Shown: positions 1 to 8,791 of the stretch, one piece after another
Layout: every line of letters begins with the position of its first letter
Position numbering within the stretch: position 1 is the stretch's first letter
From: Alteromonas sp. BMJM2
Lineage (GTDB): Bacteria > Pseudomonadota > Gammaproteobacteria > Enterobacterales > Alteromonadaceae
Reading direction: 5' to 3'
Assembly: GCF_027257845.1 (NCBI RefSeq)
Contig: NZ_JAPVOT010000004.1
Span: 124,001 to 188,000 of the forward strand
DNA length: 64,000 bases
Position numbers and translations under genes: made by a program
The notes under the pieces: generated by a model
Told to the model about the DNA's origin: nothing
What the model saw: only the letters and a program-made list of their open reading frames with translations
Database searches by the model: none

Positions 1-142
1 CTGCGTTTATCTCAACATACTCACTATCTTGTACATAATGAAAAACAGCAACACCGATAGACATTGATGCAATCAAAGTAAGCGCAATCGAAACCATTGC
101 GCTAGGCTGTTTTACAATGAGTAAGAGCGTTTTAATCTGCAC
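1..142 (-). CDS. N-terminus of a membrane protein, probably a sensor (partial)
   Basis: A reading frame opens with GTG at 142, two bases after the stop of the upstream REC-EAL gene, and runs off the left edge of the window (47 codons visible). The visible protein is a short basic start followed by a hydrophobic stretch of about 20 residues (roughly 16-36) and then a polar segment. This is the pattern of an N-terminal transmembrane anchor. An AAGAG-like ribosome site precedes the GTG. The tight coupling to a c-di-GMP response regulator makes a membrane sensor kinase or cyclase plausible, but that is inference from context. No catalytic domain is visible. Confidence 0.5.
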   Translation of the reverse strand, partial: MQIKTLLLIVKQPSAMVSIALTLIASMSIGVAVFHYVQDSEYVEINA

Positions 143-144
143 GT

Positions 145-2400
145 TTATGCGCTCTTTTTACACAATGCTTCAAAATCTTCAATCGGCATTGGTTTGGCAA
201 ATAAATAGCCTTGCGCAAACTCATAACCACACTCAATAAGCTTCTCCTTTTCTTCTTCCGTTTCTACACCTTCTGCAATGATGTTAAAATTAAAACGATT
301 AGCTAGACGAAATACCATTTCACAAACCGCAAGGCCTGCTTCAGAACACTTATCATTTGATAATTTTGAAACGAAGCTTTTATCTACTTTAAGTGTAGAG
401 ACTGCCAAATCAGCAATGTGTGCTAAAGAAGAGTAGCCCGTGCCAAAATCATCCACGCTTACTTTTACTCCCATTGATAAGAGTTTTTGAAGTACTGGAT
501 TAACCTCTTCATAGTCTTCCATGGCCTGGCTTTCAGTAATTTCAACTTCTAGTAAAGATGGCTCGATGCCAGAAGCGCTCAAAAGGCCAACCAGCTTTTC
601 AATAAAGTCAGTGGTGGTTATATCACTACAGGTTACGTTGAATGAAATAGGCATATTGATACCAATACTACAAAGCCGCTTTATAGTATTAATGGTTTTC
701 TCCATAACCATTGAGTCTATTTTGTTCATTATCCCCGATGCTTCAGCAATAGGAATAAACAACGATGGAGGGACAACCGAGCCATCTGGCTTAGTCCATC
801 TCAATAACGCTTCGGCGCCTACCAGCTCTCCTGAGCACATATTCACTTTTGGCTGTAGTGCAATGTTGAAAGCGTCTTCCATTCTTAGTGCACTATATAA
901 GTCCTGCAATATCTCGTGTCGCACCGCTATATCGCTTGTAAAGCTTGGGCTGTATTTCACCACCGCCTTGCCGCGCTCTAGGCCATCAATAAGCGCCATC
1001 TCAACGAGAGTAATCATGTCCGATGCCGAATAACCGATTATGCTTTTTAATTCCGCAACGCACACTGTGGCCACCACAGTGTGATTAATGCCATCTACAT
1101 TAATCGATTGTTCTGTCAGTGACTTTAATTCGTCCTCTGAAGGGGTGTTAATTCTAGAAAACAGAATGGCCAGCTGATTATGAGAAATTCTGCATATTTC
1201 TTTCGCGTGTTTGTAATGAGCTCTTATATTTTCATAACGTGCTCTAACCATAAGTTCTGTGTGGCTAGAACCTAACATTACTGTCGCTTCTGAAAAATTA
1301 GCGATATTGATAATAACCATATCTAGATTAGCTAGCATAAAATCATTAGATTGGGTTATCTCTCGAACCAACCAATTTCTATTTGGTATGTTTAATTCGC
1401 TGTCGTAATAGGCCAACTTTGACAGTTTGTTGAGAAGTGCGAGATTAGCAAATCCCGTTTTCACGTTTTCGCAAAACACCCTCAAAAGGGCAACGTGCTG
1501 TTCATTCAGGGAGTTCGGAGACTCCACAAGCATAAGATAGCTTCGCCTATCGATATCCTTTGTAGAAAAGTACAGAACCGATAACTCTTTACCAAATATA
1601 TGTCGCTTTTCATCCCTGGCTGTATTTAATAACTTGGTCATTTTTTCAATTGAAATAGGATGACTATCACAAGATAACAAATCCTGAAGGACTTTCATTC
1701 TAGAGAGAGAGAACGACCCTGTTGCGGCAACCACTTCATTAGTTTCTAAAGGCTGGAGCTCTGATGAAACCAAACAGGCAATACCGCCGCTGTGTGGCAC
1801 ACCGACAATTTTTCCCACTTCTTGTAATACTGTTTTTGAAAACCCTTCAACGTCAAGTTTTGAGGTAATTACACGAGAAGCATCAACAATCATTTGTAAG
1901 CCACGTTTGGCTCTATTTAGCTCACTAAGCGAATGCCATGTTCGTATGTTGCTTATTACAACCGAGCGCAGTTTTTCTTCAGTGAGGTCGGTTTTCGTCC
2001 AGTAGTCGTCTATATCATACTGTTTCATTAGGGATTGACGAGGCGCATTAACACCTGGCTGGCCTGTCACCAACACTATTCTGACATTATCGTCGCCAAT
2101 GACGTTTCGAATGGTATCGACAACCCGCAGCCCTGCATCGTCACTTTCCATCACTACGTCTAGCAAAATAACGCTTATATCGCTAACAGACGAAAGTACT
2201 GCTGCGGCCTCTACTGCAGAGTTTGCTGTAAGTACCTCAATGCCTTTCCCGTCAACTTCTAATCCATCTAAACTAAGTTCGATAGATTTCTGATAGTTAA
2301 CATCATCTTCTACGCTCAGAATCGTCCAAACGTCGTCGGAAACTGAATAATGACTATCCTTAGTTTTTTCATTAAAATTTATTATGCTTTTAAGTGACAT
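145..2400 (-). CDS. Response regulator with DUF3369, degenerate GGDEF and EAL domains
   Basis: Predicted cytoplasmic c-di-GMP phosphodiesterase controlled by phosphorylation, 751 residues. A receiver domain occupies about residues 25-150, with the acidic pair near E31-D33 and phospho-acceptor D81 in VILLDVVME. The next segment, about 170-320, resembles DUF3369, a domain usually found between receivers and c-di-GMP output domains. The GGDEF-like domain (about 330-480) is degenerate: RISHNQLAIL stands where RxGGDEF should be, so cyclase activity is unlikely. The EAL domain (about 500-745) keeps EALLRW at 530, EITES, DDFGTG and EGVET, consistent with hydrolysis. It is followed within 3 bases by a membrane-protein gene and preceded by a REC-GGDEF gene, so the region looks like a c-di-GMP signalling group. 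The ATG start fits the beginning of the receiver. The family call is confident; the input signal is unknown. Confidence 0.92.
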   Translation of the reverse strand: MSLKSIINFNEKTKDSHYSVSDDVWTILSVEDDVNYQKSIELSLDGLEVDGKGIEVLTANSAVEAAAVLSSVSDISVILLDVVMESDDAGLRVVDTIRNVIGDDNVRIVLVTGQPGVNAPRQSLMKQYDIDDYWTKTDLTEEKLRSVVISNIRTWHSLSELNRAKRGLQMIVDASRVITSKLDVEGFSKTVLQEVGKIVGVPHSGGIACLVSSELQPLETNEVVAATGSFSLSRMKVLQDLLSCDSHPISIEKMTKLLNTARDEKRHIFGKELSVLYFSTKDIDRRSYLMLVESPNSLNEQHVALLRVFCENVKTGFANLALLNKLSKLAYYDSELNIPNRNWLVREITQSNDFMLANLDMVIINIANFSEATVMLGSSHTELMVRARYENIRAHYKHAKEICRISHNQLAILFSRINTPSEDELKSLTEQSINVDGINHTVVATVCVAELKSIIGYSASDMITLVEMALIDGLERGKAVVKYSPSFTSDIAVRHEILQDLYSALRMEDAFNIALQPKVNMCSGELVGAEALLRWTKPDGSVVPPSLFIPIAEASGIMNKIDSMVMEKTINTIKRLCSIGINMPISFNVTCSDITTTDFIEKLVGLLSASGIEPSLLEVEITESQAMEDYEEVNPVLQKLLSMGVKVSVDDFGTGYSSLAHIADLAVSTLKVDKSFVSKLSNDKCSEAGLAVCEMVFRLANRFNFNIIAEGVETEEEKEKLIECGYEFAQGYLFAKPMPIEDFEALCKKSA

Positions 2401-2517
2401 CTAACTTGTATTCCTGTTACGAAACTTTCTATCTAAAAAGTAGCGTATATATGTGAAAAATCCCATATATCTTAGTTTGCTTTTGAAAATTTCACAGAGG
2501 TGAAGCGCTGCACGACC

Positions 2518-3492
2518 TTACACCGCCTTCAGTTTTTCCCCTACCATTGCATATCGAAAACTTTCATTCCCAGGAATATCGTCTGCAACAACATTGTTTT
2601 TTCCAGACTTTTTGGCTTTATACATCGCCTTATCGGCTTTTTTCATGGTCTCAATAAAATCTAAAGATGCATGCTCTTTCGAACTCGCCACGCCAATACT
2701 CACCGTGACTTTGCCGTAAGTAGAATGGCGATTAGTGATACCCAGCCTTTCCACGGCTACTGACATTTTTTTGGTGAGCATTTTGGCACCATCTAAATTT
2801 GTTCTTGGCAGAAGCACAACAAACTCTTCCCCGCCAAAACGTATGACACAGTCAGTTGGGCGCTTAGTTATGCTTTTTAGGGCCCTAGCTACCTGTTTTA
2901 AGGCGTTATCACCCTCCACATGCCCATAACCATCGTTGAACTTTTTGAAATCGTCGATATCAATCATCAGCATAGACATAGAGCGGTGTTCTCTATTTAA
3001 TGCTCTCACCAAGTCAGGTACGTGCTGTTTAACGTATTGTCGGTTGTAAAGCCCTGTAAGCGAATCGGTGCAAGACAGTTTCTCAAGAAACCGCTCACGT
3101 TCTTTGATATTTATTTGGTGCTCTATACGAAGTTTTAATACCTCTGCCACCACTGGCTTTGATATGAAGTCACACGCGCCAGCATGCCAGCACTCCGTTT
3201 GACGATCAGCATCTGTGTGGCCTGTTAAAAAAACAATGGGAGCAATAGTAGAATTAAATGTTTGCTTCAGTCTTTTCGCTACCGTGACACCGTCAACAAC
3301 TGGCATGTTGTAATCCATCAAAATAAGGTCTGGTTGGCCATACTTGCGACAATATTCCACTACCTCTCTACCAGAGCTAGTTTCGATGCACGTGTAACAA
3401 TTTGACAGCATACCCACTAAGGTAGCTCTAAAAAGAGCATCATCGTCAACAATCATAATAGTATGGTGCTTTTTTACTTCTTGAACTGACAT
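2518..3492 (-). CDS. Response regulator diguanylate cyclase (REC-GGDEF)
   Basis: Predicted cytoplasmic enzyme making c-di-GMP from two GTP, 324 residues. The receiver covers about residues 10-125, with DDD at 16-18, phospho-acceptor D60 in LILMD and the conserved lysine in the SKPV motif. The GGDEF domain covers about 140-305. It has an intact active-site GGEEF at 220-224 and an RPTD inhibitory I-site at 211-214, five residues ahead of GGEEF, so product feedback inhibition is expected. It lacks membrane segments. It starts 11 bases after the end of an unknown gene (3504-4037) and lies 117 bases upstream of the REC-EAL gene, which could act as the opposing enzyme. Its cognate kinase is not evident in the window. 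Confidence 0.95.
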   Translation of the reverse strand: MSVQEVKKHHTIMIVDDDALFRATLVGMLSNCYTCIETSSGREVVEYCRKYGQPDLILMDYNMPVVDGVTVAKRLKQTFNSTIAPIVFLTGHTDADRQTECWHAGACDFISKPVVAEVLKLRIEHQINIKERERFLEKLSCTDSLTGLYNRQYVKQHVPDLVRALNREHRSMSMLMIDIDDFKKFNDGYGHVEGDNALKQVARALKSITKRPTDCVIRFGGEEFVVLLPRTNLDGAKMLTKKMSVAVERLGITNRHSTYGKVTVSIGVASSKEHASLDFIETMKKADKAMYKAKKSGKNNVVADDIPGNESFRYAMVGEKLKAV

Positions 3493-3503
3493 GGGATGCT
3501 TCT

Positions 3504-4037
3504 TTACAGCGTTGTCGATTGTAGGTTAGTTTTCTTGAGACGAACTTGAAACTTCGACTGGATTTGCTTCGTCAGTCTCTTTGCTGTTAGTAAAAACGCT
3601 TTTACATAACAAATTAAACGCGTGGTGTTATGCAAAATGAACTCACTATTATTGCTATAAACACTCAGCCCTTTAGCCTTTTTCAGAGGTAATAACGATA
3701 GGCCCTTGTCACTATCTAGTATATTTTCACATCTAGGATCTGAGTTAGCTTTAAGCCGGATTTGTTTAGGAGAACGCTCTGAGAATCGCATAAGTACAGA
3801 CGCTGTTTTTCCTAATGATGTTACCCAACTCGGTGTATTGTCTCGAAAACCGCCACTCCACATTTTGCCTGGAGCATTCTTAAAAAAACGAATAGATTCA
3901 TTGTTTATTCGATAGTACTTTTTACGTTTTGCAAATGGTAAAGACGTATCTTCTGATTCAAAGTTGGCAAGGTCTTCGTCAGTAAAGTAAAACTCTGCAC
4001 ACCATGTACTTTGAACTGTTTCCTTATCATCAATCAA
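3504..4037 (-). CDS. Hypothetical protein, unrecognised, probably cotranscribed with REC-GGDEF gene
   Basis: 177 codons that I do not recognise. The protein is soluble-looking, rich in lysine, arginine and serine, and has no signal peptide or clear membrane segment. The C-terminal third is strongly basic. The only available start is a TTG at 4037 without a clear ribosome site, and the next methionine comes about 60 residues later, so the N-terminus is uncertain. It ends 11 bases before the REC-GGDEF gene on the same strand, which supports cotranscription. It could also be a decayed gene whose original start has been lost. Confidence 0.5.
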   Translation of the reverse strand: MIDDKETVQSTWCAEFYFTDEDLANFESEDTSLPFAKRKKYYRINNESIRFFKNAPGKMWSGGFRDNTPSWVTSLGKTASVLMRFSERSPKQIRLKANSDPRCENILDSDKGLSLLPLKKAKGLSVYSNNSEFILHNTTRLICYVKAFLLTAKRLTKQIQSKFQVRLKKTNLQSTTL

Positions 4038-4178
4038 AATATGACGACGACTTTACGCGTATTGACCTGGGAACTACTCAGTGTAGTTGAACTACAGTGA
4101 TGCAACACAATTCGAAAGCGTTGTGTGCAACAAAACAGCATAAAACATCAAAGTGGAGTATAACGTTTAGGAAAGCAA

Positions 4179-4198
4179 AGGGCCTCAAAAGAGGCCCT
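4179..4198 (-). terminator. Hairpin downstream of minE, probable min operon terminator
   Basis: Perfect 8-bp stem AGGGCCTC / GAGGCCCT with an AAAA loop, about 80 bases past the minE stop. On the minus strand it is followed by a moderately T-rich tail (TTTGCTTT). The tail is imperfect, so strength is uncertain. Confidence 0.6.
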
Positions 4199-4276
4199 AT
4201 CAATTAGTATGGGGTCTGCAACGAGCAGTGAGCTTGTAAAAAGAGACTCTGTATAAAGAGGCCGGGGCTCTTATGA

Positions 4277-4528
4277 CTATTCTGGCAAAGTGACGTTTAG
4301 CTCTAATACACTGCAGTCATCGTTGTTATCTAACTGTACAGACACTTGATCGTCTGCTATTGCCACGTATTTGCGAATAACTTGGATAATCTCTTGCTGC
4401 ATCATCGGCAAATAATCTGGTTCAGTGCGCTTTCTGCGCTCATGAGCCACAATAATCTGTAAGCGCTCTTTTGCAACCGCCGCTGTGCTTGGCTTTTGCT
4501 TCTTCTTTAGTAAATCAAAAATGCCCAT
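4277..4528 (-). CDS. minE: Cell division topological specificity factor MinE
   Basis: 83-residue partner of MinD that stimulates its ATPase and drives pole-to-pole oscillation, keeping the MinCD inhibitor away from mid-cell. The N-terminal amphipathic membrane-targeting start ([10 protein letters not shown]) and the anti-MinCD segment with [14 protein letters not shown] are both typical. The C-terminal half forms the beta-rich topological specificity domain. Length is normal for the family (E. coli 88). Its ATG overlaps the minD stop by one base (TAATG), implying translational coupling. It is the third gene of minC-minD-minE. Confidence 0.97.
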   Translation of the reverse strand: MGIFDLLKKKQKPSTAAVAKERLQIIVAHERRKRTEPDYLPMMQQEIIQVIRKYVAIADDQVSVQLDNNDDCSVLELNVTLPE

Positions 4529-5337
4529 TACTTACCTCCTAGTAGACGCTTGAAGAATCCTTTTTTCTCAGCATCAAGGAAACGATGTTCAACAGTTTCG
4601 CCAAGCAGGCGTTTTACGGCATCGGTATAGGCTTGCCCTGCATTGGCTTCTTCATCAAGAATAACAGGCTGGCCTTGGTTAGATGCTTTAAGCACAGACT
4701 CTGACTCTGGTATTACCCCCAATAGCGGAATAGCTAAGATTTCCTCTACATCTGCAACGCTCAGCATTTCTGCTGTTTCTACTCGAGCTGGGTTATAGCG
4801 AGTGAGCAGTAAATGCTCTTTTACTGCTTTGCCTTGCTCTGCACGCATGGATTTGCTTTGCAAAATACCAAGAATACGGTCTGAGTCTCGTACTGATGAC
4901 ACTTCAGGGTTAGTCACCACAATAGCCTCATCAGCAAAGTATAGCGCCATCTGAGCGCCTTGCTCTATACCTGCGGGAGAATCACAAATAATAAAATCAA
5001 AACTTTCTTTAAGTTCGTCAAGAACGGCCTGTACACCTTCGATAGTGAGAGCGTCTTTGTCTCTCGTTTGCGATGCGGGCAAAATAAACAAGTTACTGGT
5101 TCGCTTATCTTTAATAAGAGCCTGCTTAAGAGACGCCTCTTTGTTAATCACGTTAACGAAGTCATAGACCACGCGACGCTCACACCCCATAATAAGGTCG
5201 AGATTTCTCAAGCCTACATCGAAGTCGATAACCACGGTTTTGTGACCTGCCAATGCCAAACCTGTGCTTATTGCTGCACTTGATGTAGTTTTACCCACAC
5301 CGCCTTTGCCCGACGTTACTACTATAATCTTAGCCAT
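4528..5337 (-). CDS. minD: Septum site-determining ATPase MinD
   Basis: 269-residue ParA/MinD-family ATPase that dimerises on the inner membrane with ATP, recruits MinC and is released by MinE. The deviant Walker A motif GKGGVGKTT lies at residues 10-18. The Walker B region ([10 protein letters not shown], about 38-48) and the [10 protein letters not shown] segment (about 118-128) are present. The C-terminus ends in an amphipathic membrane-targeting helix ([10 protein letters not shown]). It lies 33 bases after minC and overlaps minE by one base. Confidence 0.98.
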   Translation of the reverse strand: MAKIIVVTSGKGGVGKTTSSAAISTGLALAGHKTVVIDFDVGLRNLDLIMGCERRVVYDFVNVINKEASLKQALIKDKRTSNLFILPASQTRDKDALTIEGVQAVLDELKESFDFIICDSPAGIEQGAQMALYFADEAIVVTNPEVSSVRDSDRILGILQSKSMRAEQGKAVKEHLLLTRYNPARVETAEMLSVADVEEILAIPLLGVIPESESVLKASNQGQPVILDEEANAGQAYTDAVKRLLGETVEHRFLDAEKKGFFKRLLGGK

Positions 5338-5370
5338 TTATTATTTTTCCCTTTGTACGCGCACAAACCG

Positions 5371-6141
5371 TTAAACCAACGCCTCTATGCGTAATGTATC
5401 TTCTTCTAAATATATTTGAGCAGGTTTTTTCCAGCATTCGCCTTTCACAGTGTCGTGCATGATAAACTGCCCTGCAATTGAAACGAGCTCTGCATCCAGA
5501 GATTGGCAGAAAACTCGTGCACTACTATTTCCTTTAACACCCGCAAGGGCCCGGCCTCGCAACGTGCCGTAAACGTGAATATTTCCATCGGCCAATAATT
5601 CAGCCCCTTCACTTACGGATGCAGTTACCACCAAGTCACTGCCTTCAGCATAAACTTGCTGGCCTGAGCGCACAGGGCGCATGATGACTTTTGCCGGTTT
5701 TAAAGTAGCGACGGCAGGCGTCGACTCGGGTTTCGGCGCTTGATAGTTAACCTTCAAGTGTGAATTTGGTTTTTTGCCGTCTGCAACTTCTTGTGATGAA
5801 GAATTACCCGCAGGCGCATTAACTTCGCTGTCACTGAACTTACTTTGACTAACATCAGCAAGTCCAAGATCGTTAATAACGGCCTTTAGTGTTCCCACTT
5901 CGCCCTTAACTGCCATTGGTTGCAACTGCACACGTCGACAAAGTGCTATAAGCAGCTCAAACTCTGTTGCAGAGAGCGGTTTCATTAGATGTATAATAAC
6001 CGAGGAACGCGTAAAAAATTGAGGTGCACTGGCGACTTTACTCTCCAATTGCGATGCAAATGCATCTGGCTCAAAGTCGATTACTTCCAGTACTATGCTG
6101 GTGAGCGTAGTACCCTTCATGCGAAAGCACGTTGCTGTCAT
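5371..6141 (-). CDS. minC: Septum site-determining protein MinC
   Basis: 256-residue inhibitor of FtsZ assembly that works with MinD at the poles. The N-terminal FtsZ-binding domain (about 1-105) starts with the FRMKGTTLT strand that matches LKGSS of E. coli MinC. A variable serine/proline-rich linker follows (about 110-150). The C-terminal right-handed beta-helix dimerisation domain carries the characteristic RSGQQVYAEGSDLVV, GAELLADGNIHVYG and RGRALAG motifs (about 158-210) and VSIAGQF. It is slightly longer than E. coli MinC (231) because of the linker. It is the first gene of minCDE; its promoter should lie in 6142-6452. Confidence 0.97.
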   Translation of the reverse strand: MTATCFRMKGTTLTSIVLEVIDFEPDAFASQLESKVASAPQFFTRSSVIIHLMKPLSATEFELLIALCRRVQLQPMAVKGEVGTLKAVINDLGLADVSQSKFSDSEVNAPAGNSSSQEVADGKKPNSHLKVNYQAPKPESTPAVATLKPAKVIMRPVRSGQQVYAEGSDLVVTASVSEGAELLADGNIHVYGTLRGRALAGVKGNSSARVFCQSLDAELVSIAGQFIMHDTVKGECWKKPAQIYLEEDTLRIEALV

Positions 6142-6452
6142 TTATTTTTCCCGAAAGACTTATAGGACGCAGGCTGTAAAGGCCGTAAAACGCTGCGTCA
6201 CATTTGTGTGTTAACTGTATCAAAAATCCCCTTTACAGCAACTATAAAGCGAACATCATTCCCATAAACGTCTACTTAATAGCCAATAAATGCAAATAAA
6301 AGCAAAAGACTGAGCAATTGCATCGAAGGGCAGCCTTCAATAAATAAAATCGATAAGAAAAACCTTATGGGAAATACTTGCAAAAACAATTACAAAGACC
6401 CTATTTTGTTAGGCTGCGAGTAGCCCGATTGCCCAATATGTCAATTATTTCA
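6142..6452. other. Intergenic region between fumC and minC
   Basis: 311 bases without a plausible gene. It should hold the minC promoter (minus strand) and the end of the fumC transcript. A small GAAGG/CCTTC hairpin sits near 6326-6339, but no convincing intrinsic terminator or operator was seen. The region is AT-rich. Confidence 0.5.
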
Positions 6453-7865
6453 CTAACGGTTTGACGTTAGGTTTTTGGGGTCGAGCAATGCAGTCAGCTC
6501 GTCTTTCGGTATATCCGTCATCGCTTCTGCCACCTCCAAAATAGGCTTGTTTTCTTTGTAGGCCACCTTCGCTATTTCGGCCGCTTTAGCGTACCCAATA
6601 ACCGGGTTTAATGCGGTTACTAACACCGGATTTCGATAAAGTACTTCCTCCAAAGCCTCCTTATTGACAGAAAATGTTTTAATCGCCTTTTCGCCAATAA
6701 GCGAAGCGCTGTTTGTCATTAAGGTGATAGAGGAAAGTAAGTTGCTCGCTATCATCGGCAGCATAACATTGAGCTCGAAATTACCAGACTGACCGCCAAC
6801 GGTTATTGCCCCGTCGTTACCAATAACCTGCGCACTCGCCATGGCAACAGCTTCAGGTATAACCGGGTTAACTTTTCCCGGCATAATTGAAGAGCCTGGC
6901 TGTAATGCTTCTAGCGCTATTTCTCCCAAACCGGCAAGAGGTCCTGAATTCATCCAGCGTAAATCATTGGAAATTTTCATCATGGTGACGGCAAGAGATT
7001 TTACTGCGCCTGACAAGCTAACCGCGGTATCTTGAGAGCCAATAACAGCAAAAAAATTTTCTGCCGGGGTAAATTTTAGCGCTGTTAACTCGCTGATGGT
7101 ATCTGCAAATGTAGCGGCGAAATCTGGATGGGCATTGATGCCTGTACCCACGGCAGTGCCGCCTTGGGCAATAGATTGAATCGCAGGTTGATGGGAGCGA
7201 AGTGTATTTACCTGCTGTTTAAGCTGCGCCGACCATGATAGTAAGCTTTGATCCATTCTTATTGGCATGGCATCCATTAAGTGTGTGCGACCTGTTTTAC
7301 AGTACTGTGAGACCGACTCTGCTTTTTCTTCTATTTGCGCAATCAGTGTTTCAACAGCGGGAATGAGACGTTTTTCTAATTCTAAGGCCGCACTAACATG
7401 AATAGTGGTGGGTATAACATCATTCGAGCTTTGCCCATAATTGACATGATCGTTAGGATGAATAGTCTCATGTGGGTGAATAGTCTCGTTTGGGTGAATA
7501 GTCTCTTTCAAATAGCGATTCGCCACGTTGGCTATCACTTCGTTGGCGTTCATGTTGGAACTGGTTCCCGAGCCCGTTTGAAAAATATCAACTGGGAAAT
7601 GCACCATAACATCATCACTATGAAGTAGCTCATTGCAGGCACTTACAATTGCCTTCCCTCTTGATTCGTCGAGGGCCTCAAGCTTCATATTGGCTAACGC
7701 GGCTGCTTTTTTAACGGTGATGAGGGCGCGGATAAAAGGCTCGGGTAACCGCTGACCGCTAACGGGAAAGTTATTAATAGCACGCTGTGTTTGCGCGCCA
7801 TACAGCGCCTCATGAGGAACGTTTAATTCGCCCATACTATCTTTTTCCACTCGCGTTGTAGTCAT
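6453..7865 (-). CDS. fumC: Class II fumarate hydratase FumC with in-frame hexapeptide repeat
   Basis: 470-residue iron-independent fumarase (fumarate + water to malate, TCA cycle), a cytosolic homotetramer. Family motifs are intact: TGSGTSSNMNANEV at about 97-110, HPNDHVNYGQSSND at 136-149, GRTHLMDA and the signature GSSIMPGKVNP with the catalytic serine loop. Oddity: residues 121-138 read ETIHPN, ETIHPH, ETIHPN immediately before DHVN. This is a three-unit repeat of the B-site HPN motif, encoded by three 18-bp DNA repeats. Relatives normally have a single copy, so this looks like a 12-residue expansion. Class II enzymes lack Fe-S clusters and are often induced under iron limitation or oxidative stress; a Fur-like box lies about 210 bases upstream. 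Function is probably retained, because the last copy keeps HPND in register. Confidence 0.96.
   Translation of the reverse strand: MTTTRVEKDSMGELNVPHEALYGAQTQRAINNFPVSGQRLPEPFIRALITVKKAAALANMKLEALDESRGKAIVSACNELLHSDDVMVHFPVDIFQTGSGTSSNMNANEVIANVANRYLKETIHPNETIHPHETIHPNDHVNYGQSSNDVIPTTIHVSAALELEKRLIPAVETLIAQIEEKAESVSQYCKTGRTHLMDAMPIRMDQSLLSWSAQLKQQVNTLRSHQPAIQSIAQGGTAVGTGINAHPDFAATFADTISELTALKFTPAENFFAVIGSQDTAVSLSGAVKSLAVTMMKISNDLRWMNSGPLAGLGEIALEALQPGSSIMPGKVNPVIPEAVAMASAQVIGNDGAITVGGQSGNFELNVMLPMIASNLLSSITLMTNSASLIGEKAIKTFSVNKEALEEVLYRNPVLVTALNPVIGYAKAAEIAKVAYKENKPILEVAEAMTDIPKDELTALLDPKNLTSNR
7456..7509. repeat. Three tandem 18-bp repeats inside fumC
   Basis: Units at 7456-7473, 7474-7491 and 7492-7509 share the core GTGAATAGTCTC (ATGAATAGTCTC in the first). 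They encode ETIHPN/ETIHPH/ETIHPN on the minus strand. The repeat is in frame and sits at the HPND B-site segment of fumarase. Confidence 0.95.
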
Positions 7866-8186
7866 AGCAGTTATCCTTTTTTGCAGTTCAAAACATGTCG
7901 TTCAGTAAGTTGGGGGAGATAAGTAGCGCTAACAAAAGTAAAACACCTTGATGTGTTTTGCCCTGTATCCAGTTTCTAACGCTTGGTTATTAACCTTACA
8001 AGTTTGTAATGCGATTTGACGGTTTTGATCACTTTGCTTGTGAAACAACTCTATAACAAAGCCAACAAGAAATTAATGATAACTATTATCAACAAGGTGA
8101 TCTCTCACTTACCCACATCGTAAAAAAGGGAGTAAAATTAATAGGCTGGCGTTCGCCGCCTCATGTAGTAAAAAGAGGAAAATGTA
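7866..8186. other. Divergent promoter region between fumC and azurin
   Basis: 321 bases without a gene, AT-rich, containing the promoters for fumC (minus) and azurin (plus) and a strong Fur-box-like palindrome at 8072-8090. No RNA gene was recognised. Confidence 0.6.
8072..8090. promoter_or_regulatory. Fur-box-like operator
   Basis: The 19 bases ATTAATGATAACTATTATC match the classic 19-bp Fur consensus (GATAATGATAATCATTATC) at 15 of 19 positions by my alignment. The site lies 97 bases before the azurin start and about 210 before fumC. Fur control of an Fe-S-free fumarase is well precedented; control of azurin is possible. Confidence 0.6.
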
Positions 8187-8660
8187 ATGAGAAAATTATT
8201 TTTCAGTACGGCGCTATTGTTTCCATTGGCTATAGCATCATTATTGACAGCAACTCACGCAGCGGCTGCGGACGAATGCGCGATAACGGTTGAAAGTAAT
8301 GATGCAATGAAATTTAACACAGCTGATGTGGTTATTCCTGCAGCCTGTGACGATTTTACCGTAACATTGAAACACACAGGCCAGTTACCGAAGCAAGCCA
8401 TGGGGCACAACTGGGTAATGACGACAAAAGCAGACGGCCAAGCTGTCGCCACTGACGGCATGAGTGCTGGCCTTGCGAATAATTACTTGAAGCCAAACGA
8501 TGCAAGAGTGATTGGCGCTACCGGTGTGATTGGTGGTGGCGAAGAAGCAACAGCAACCTTTTCAGTAAAAGGGCTAAATGCGAACGAAGAATACATGTTC
8601 TTCTGCTCATTCCCAGGCCATATTGGCATTATGAAAGGTACGGTGACGGTCGAAGCGTAG
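8187..8660 (+). CDS. Azurin, periplasmic blue copper electron-transfer protein
   Basis: 157-residue precursor of a type 1 copper protein that shuttles electrons in the periplasm. A Sec signal peptide (about 1-27, ending near THAAA) precedes a mature chain starting near ADECAITVES. All copper ligands are visible: H74 in MGHNW, then C140, H145 and M149 in CSFPGHIGIM. C31 and C54 match the conserved azurin disulfide. Length is normal. The start ATG has an AAGAGG-type ribosome site. It is monocistronic and divergent from fumC with a Fur-like box between them. The physiological electron partners (for example cytochrome c peroxidase or oxidases) are not in the window. Confidence 0.96.
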   Translation: MRKLFFSTALLFPLAIASLLTATHAAAADECAITVESNDAMKFNTADVVIPAACDDFTVTLKHTGQLPKQAMGHNWVMTTKADGQAVATDGMSAGLANNYLKPNDARVIGATGVIGGGEEATATFSVKGLNANEEYMFFCSFPGHIGIMKGTVTVEA

Positions 8661-8719
8661 CGCAGTAAAGATATTAGCGTGGTGCTGTTAAGGTATAGAT
8701 TTAGCACTATAAAATTTAG

Positions 8720-8736
8720 CCGCAGCGCTACTGCGG
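8720..8736 (+). terminator. Possible weak terminator after azurin
   Basis: Six-bp stem CCGCAG/CTGCGG with a 5-base loop followed by TTTC, 60 bases past the azurin stop and just ahead of the convergent gene. The short T-run makes this tentative. Confidence 0.4.
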
Positions 8737-8791
8737 TTTCACCCAAGCGCTAGTAAACCAAAAGCCAGTTCGCTCCAGGCGACTGGCTTCA

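Noticed and set aside
521-1033. Plus-strand 170-codon frame inside the REC-EAL gene
   Set aside because: It lies opposite a confidently identified domain protein and has no recognisable features.
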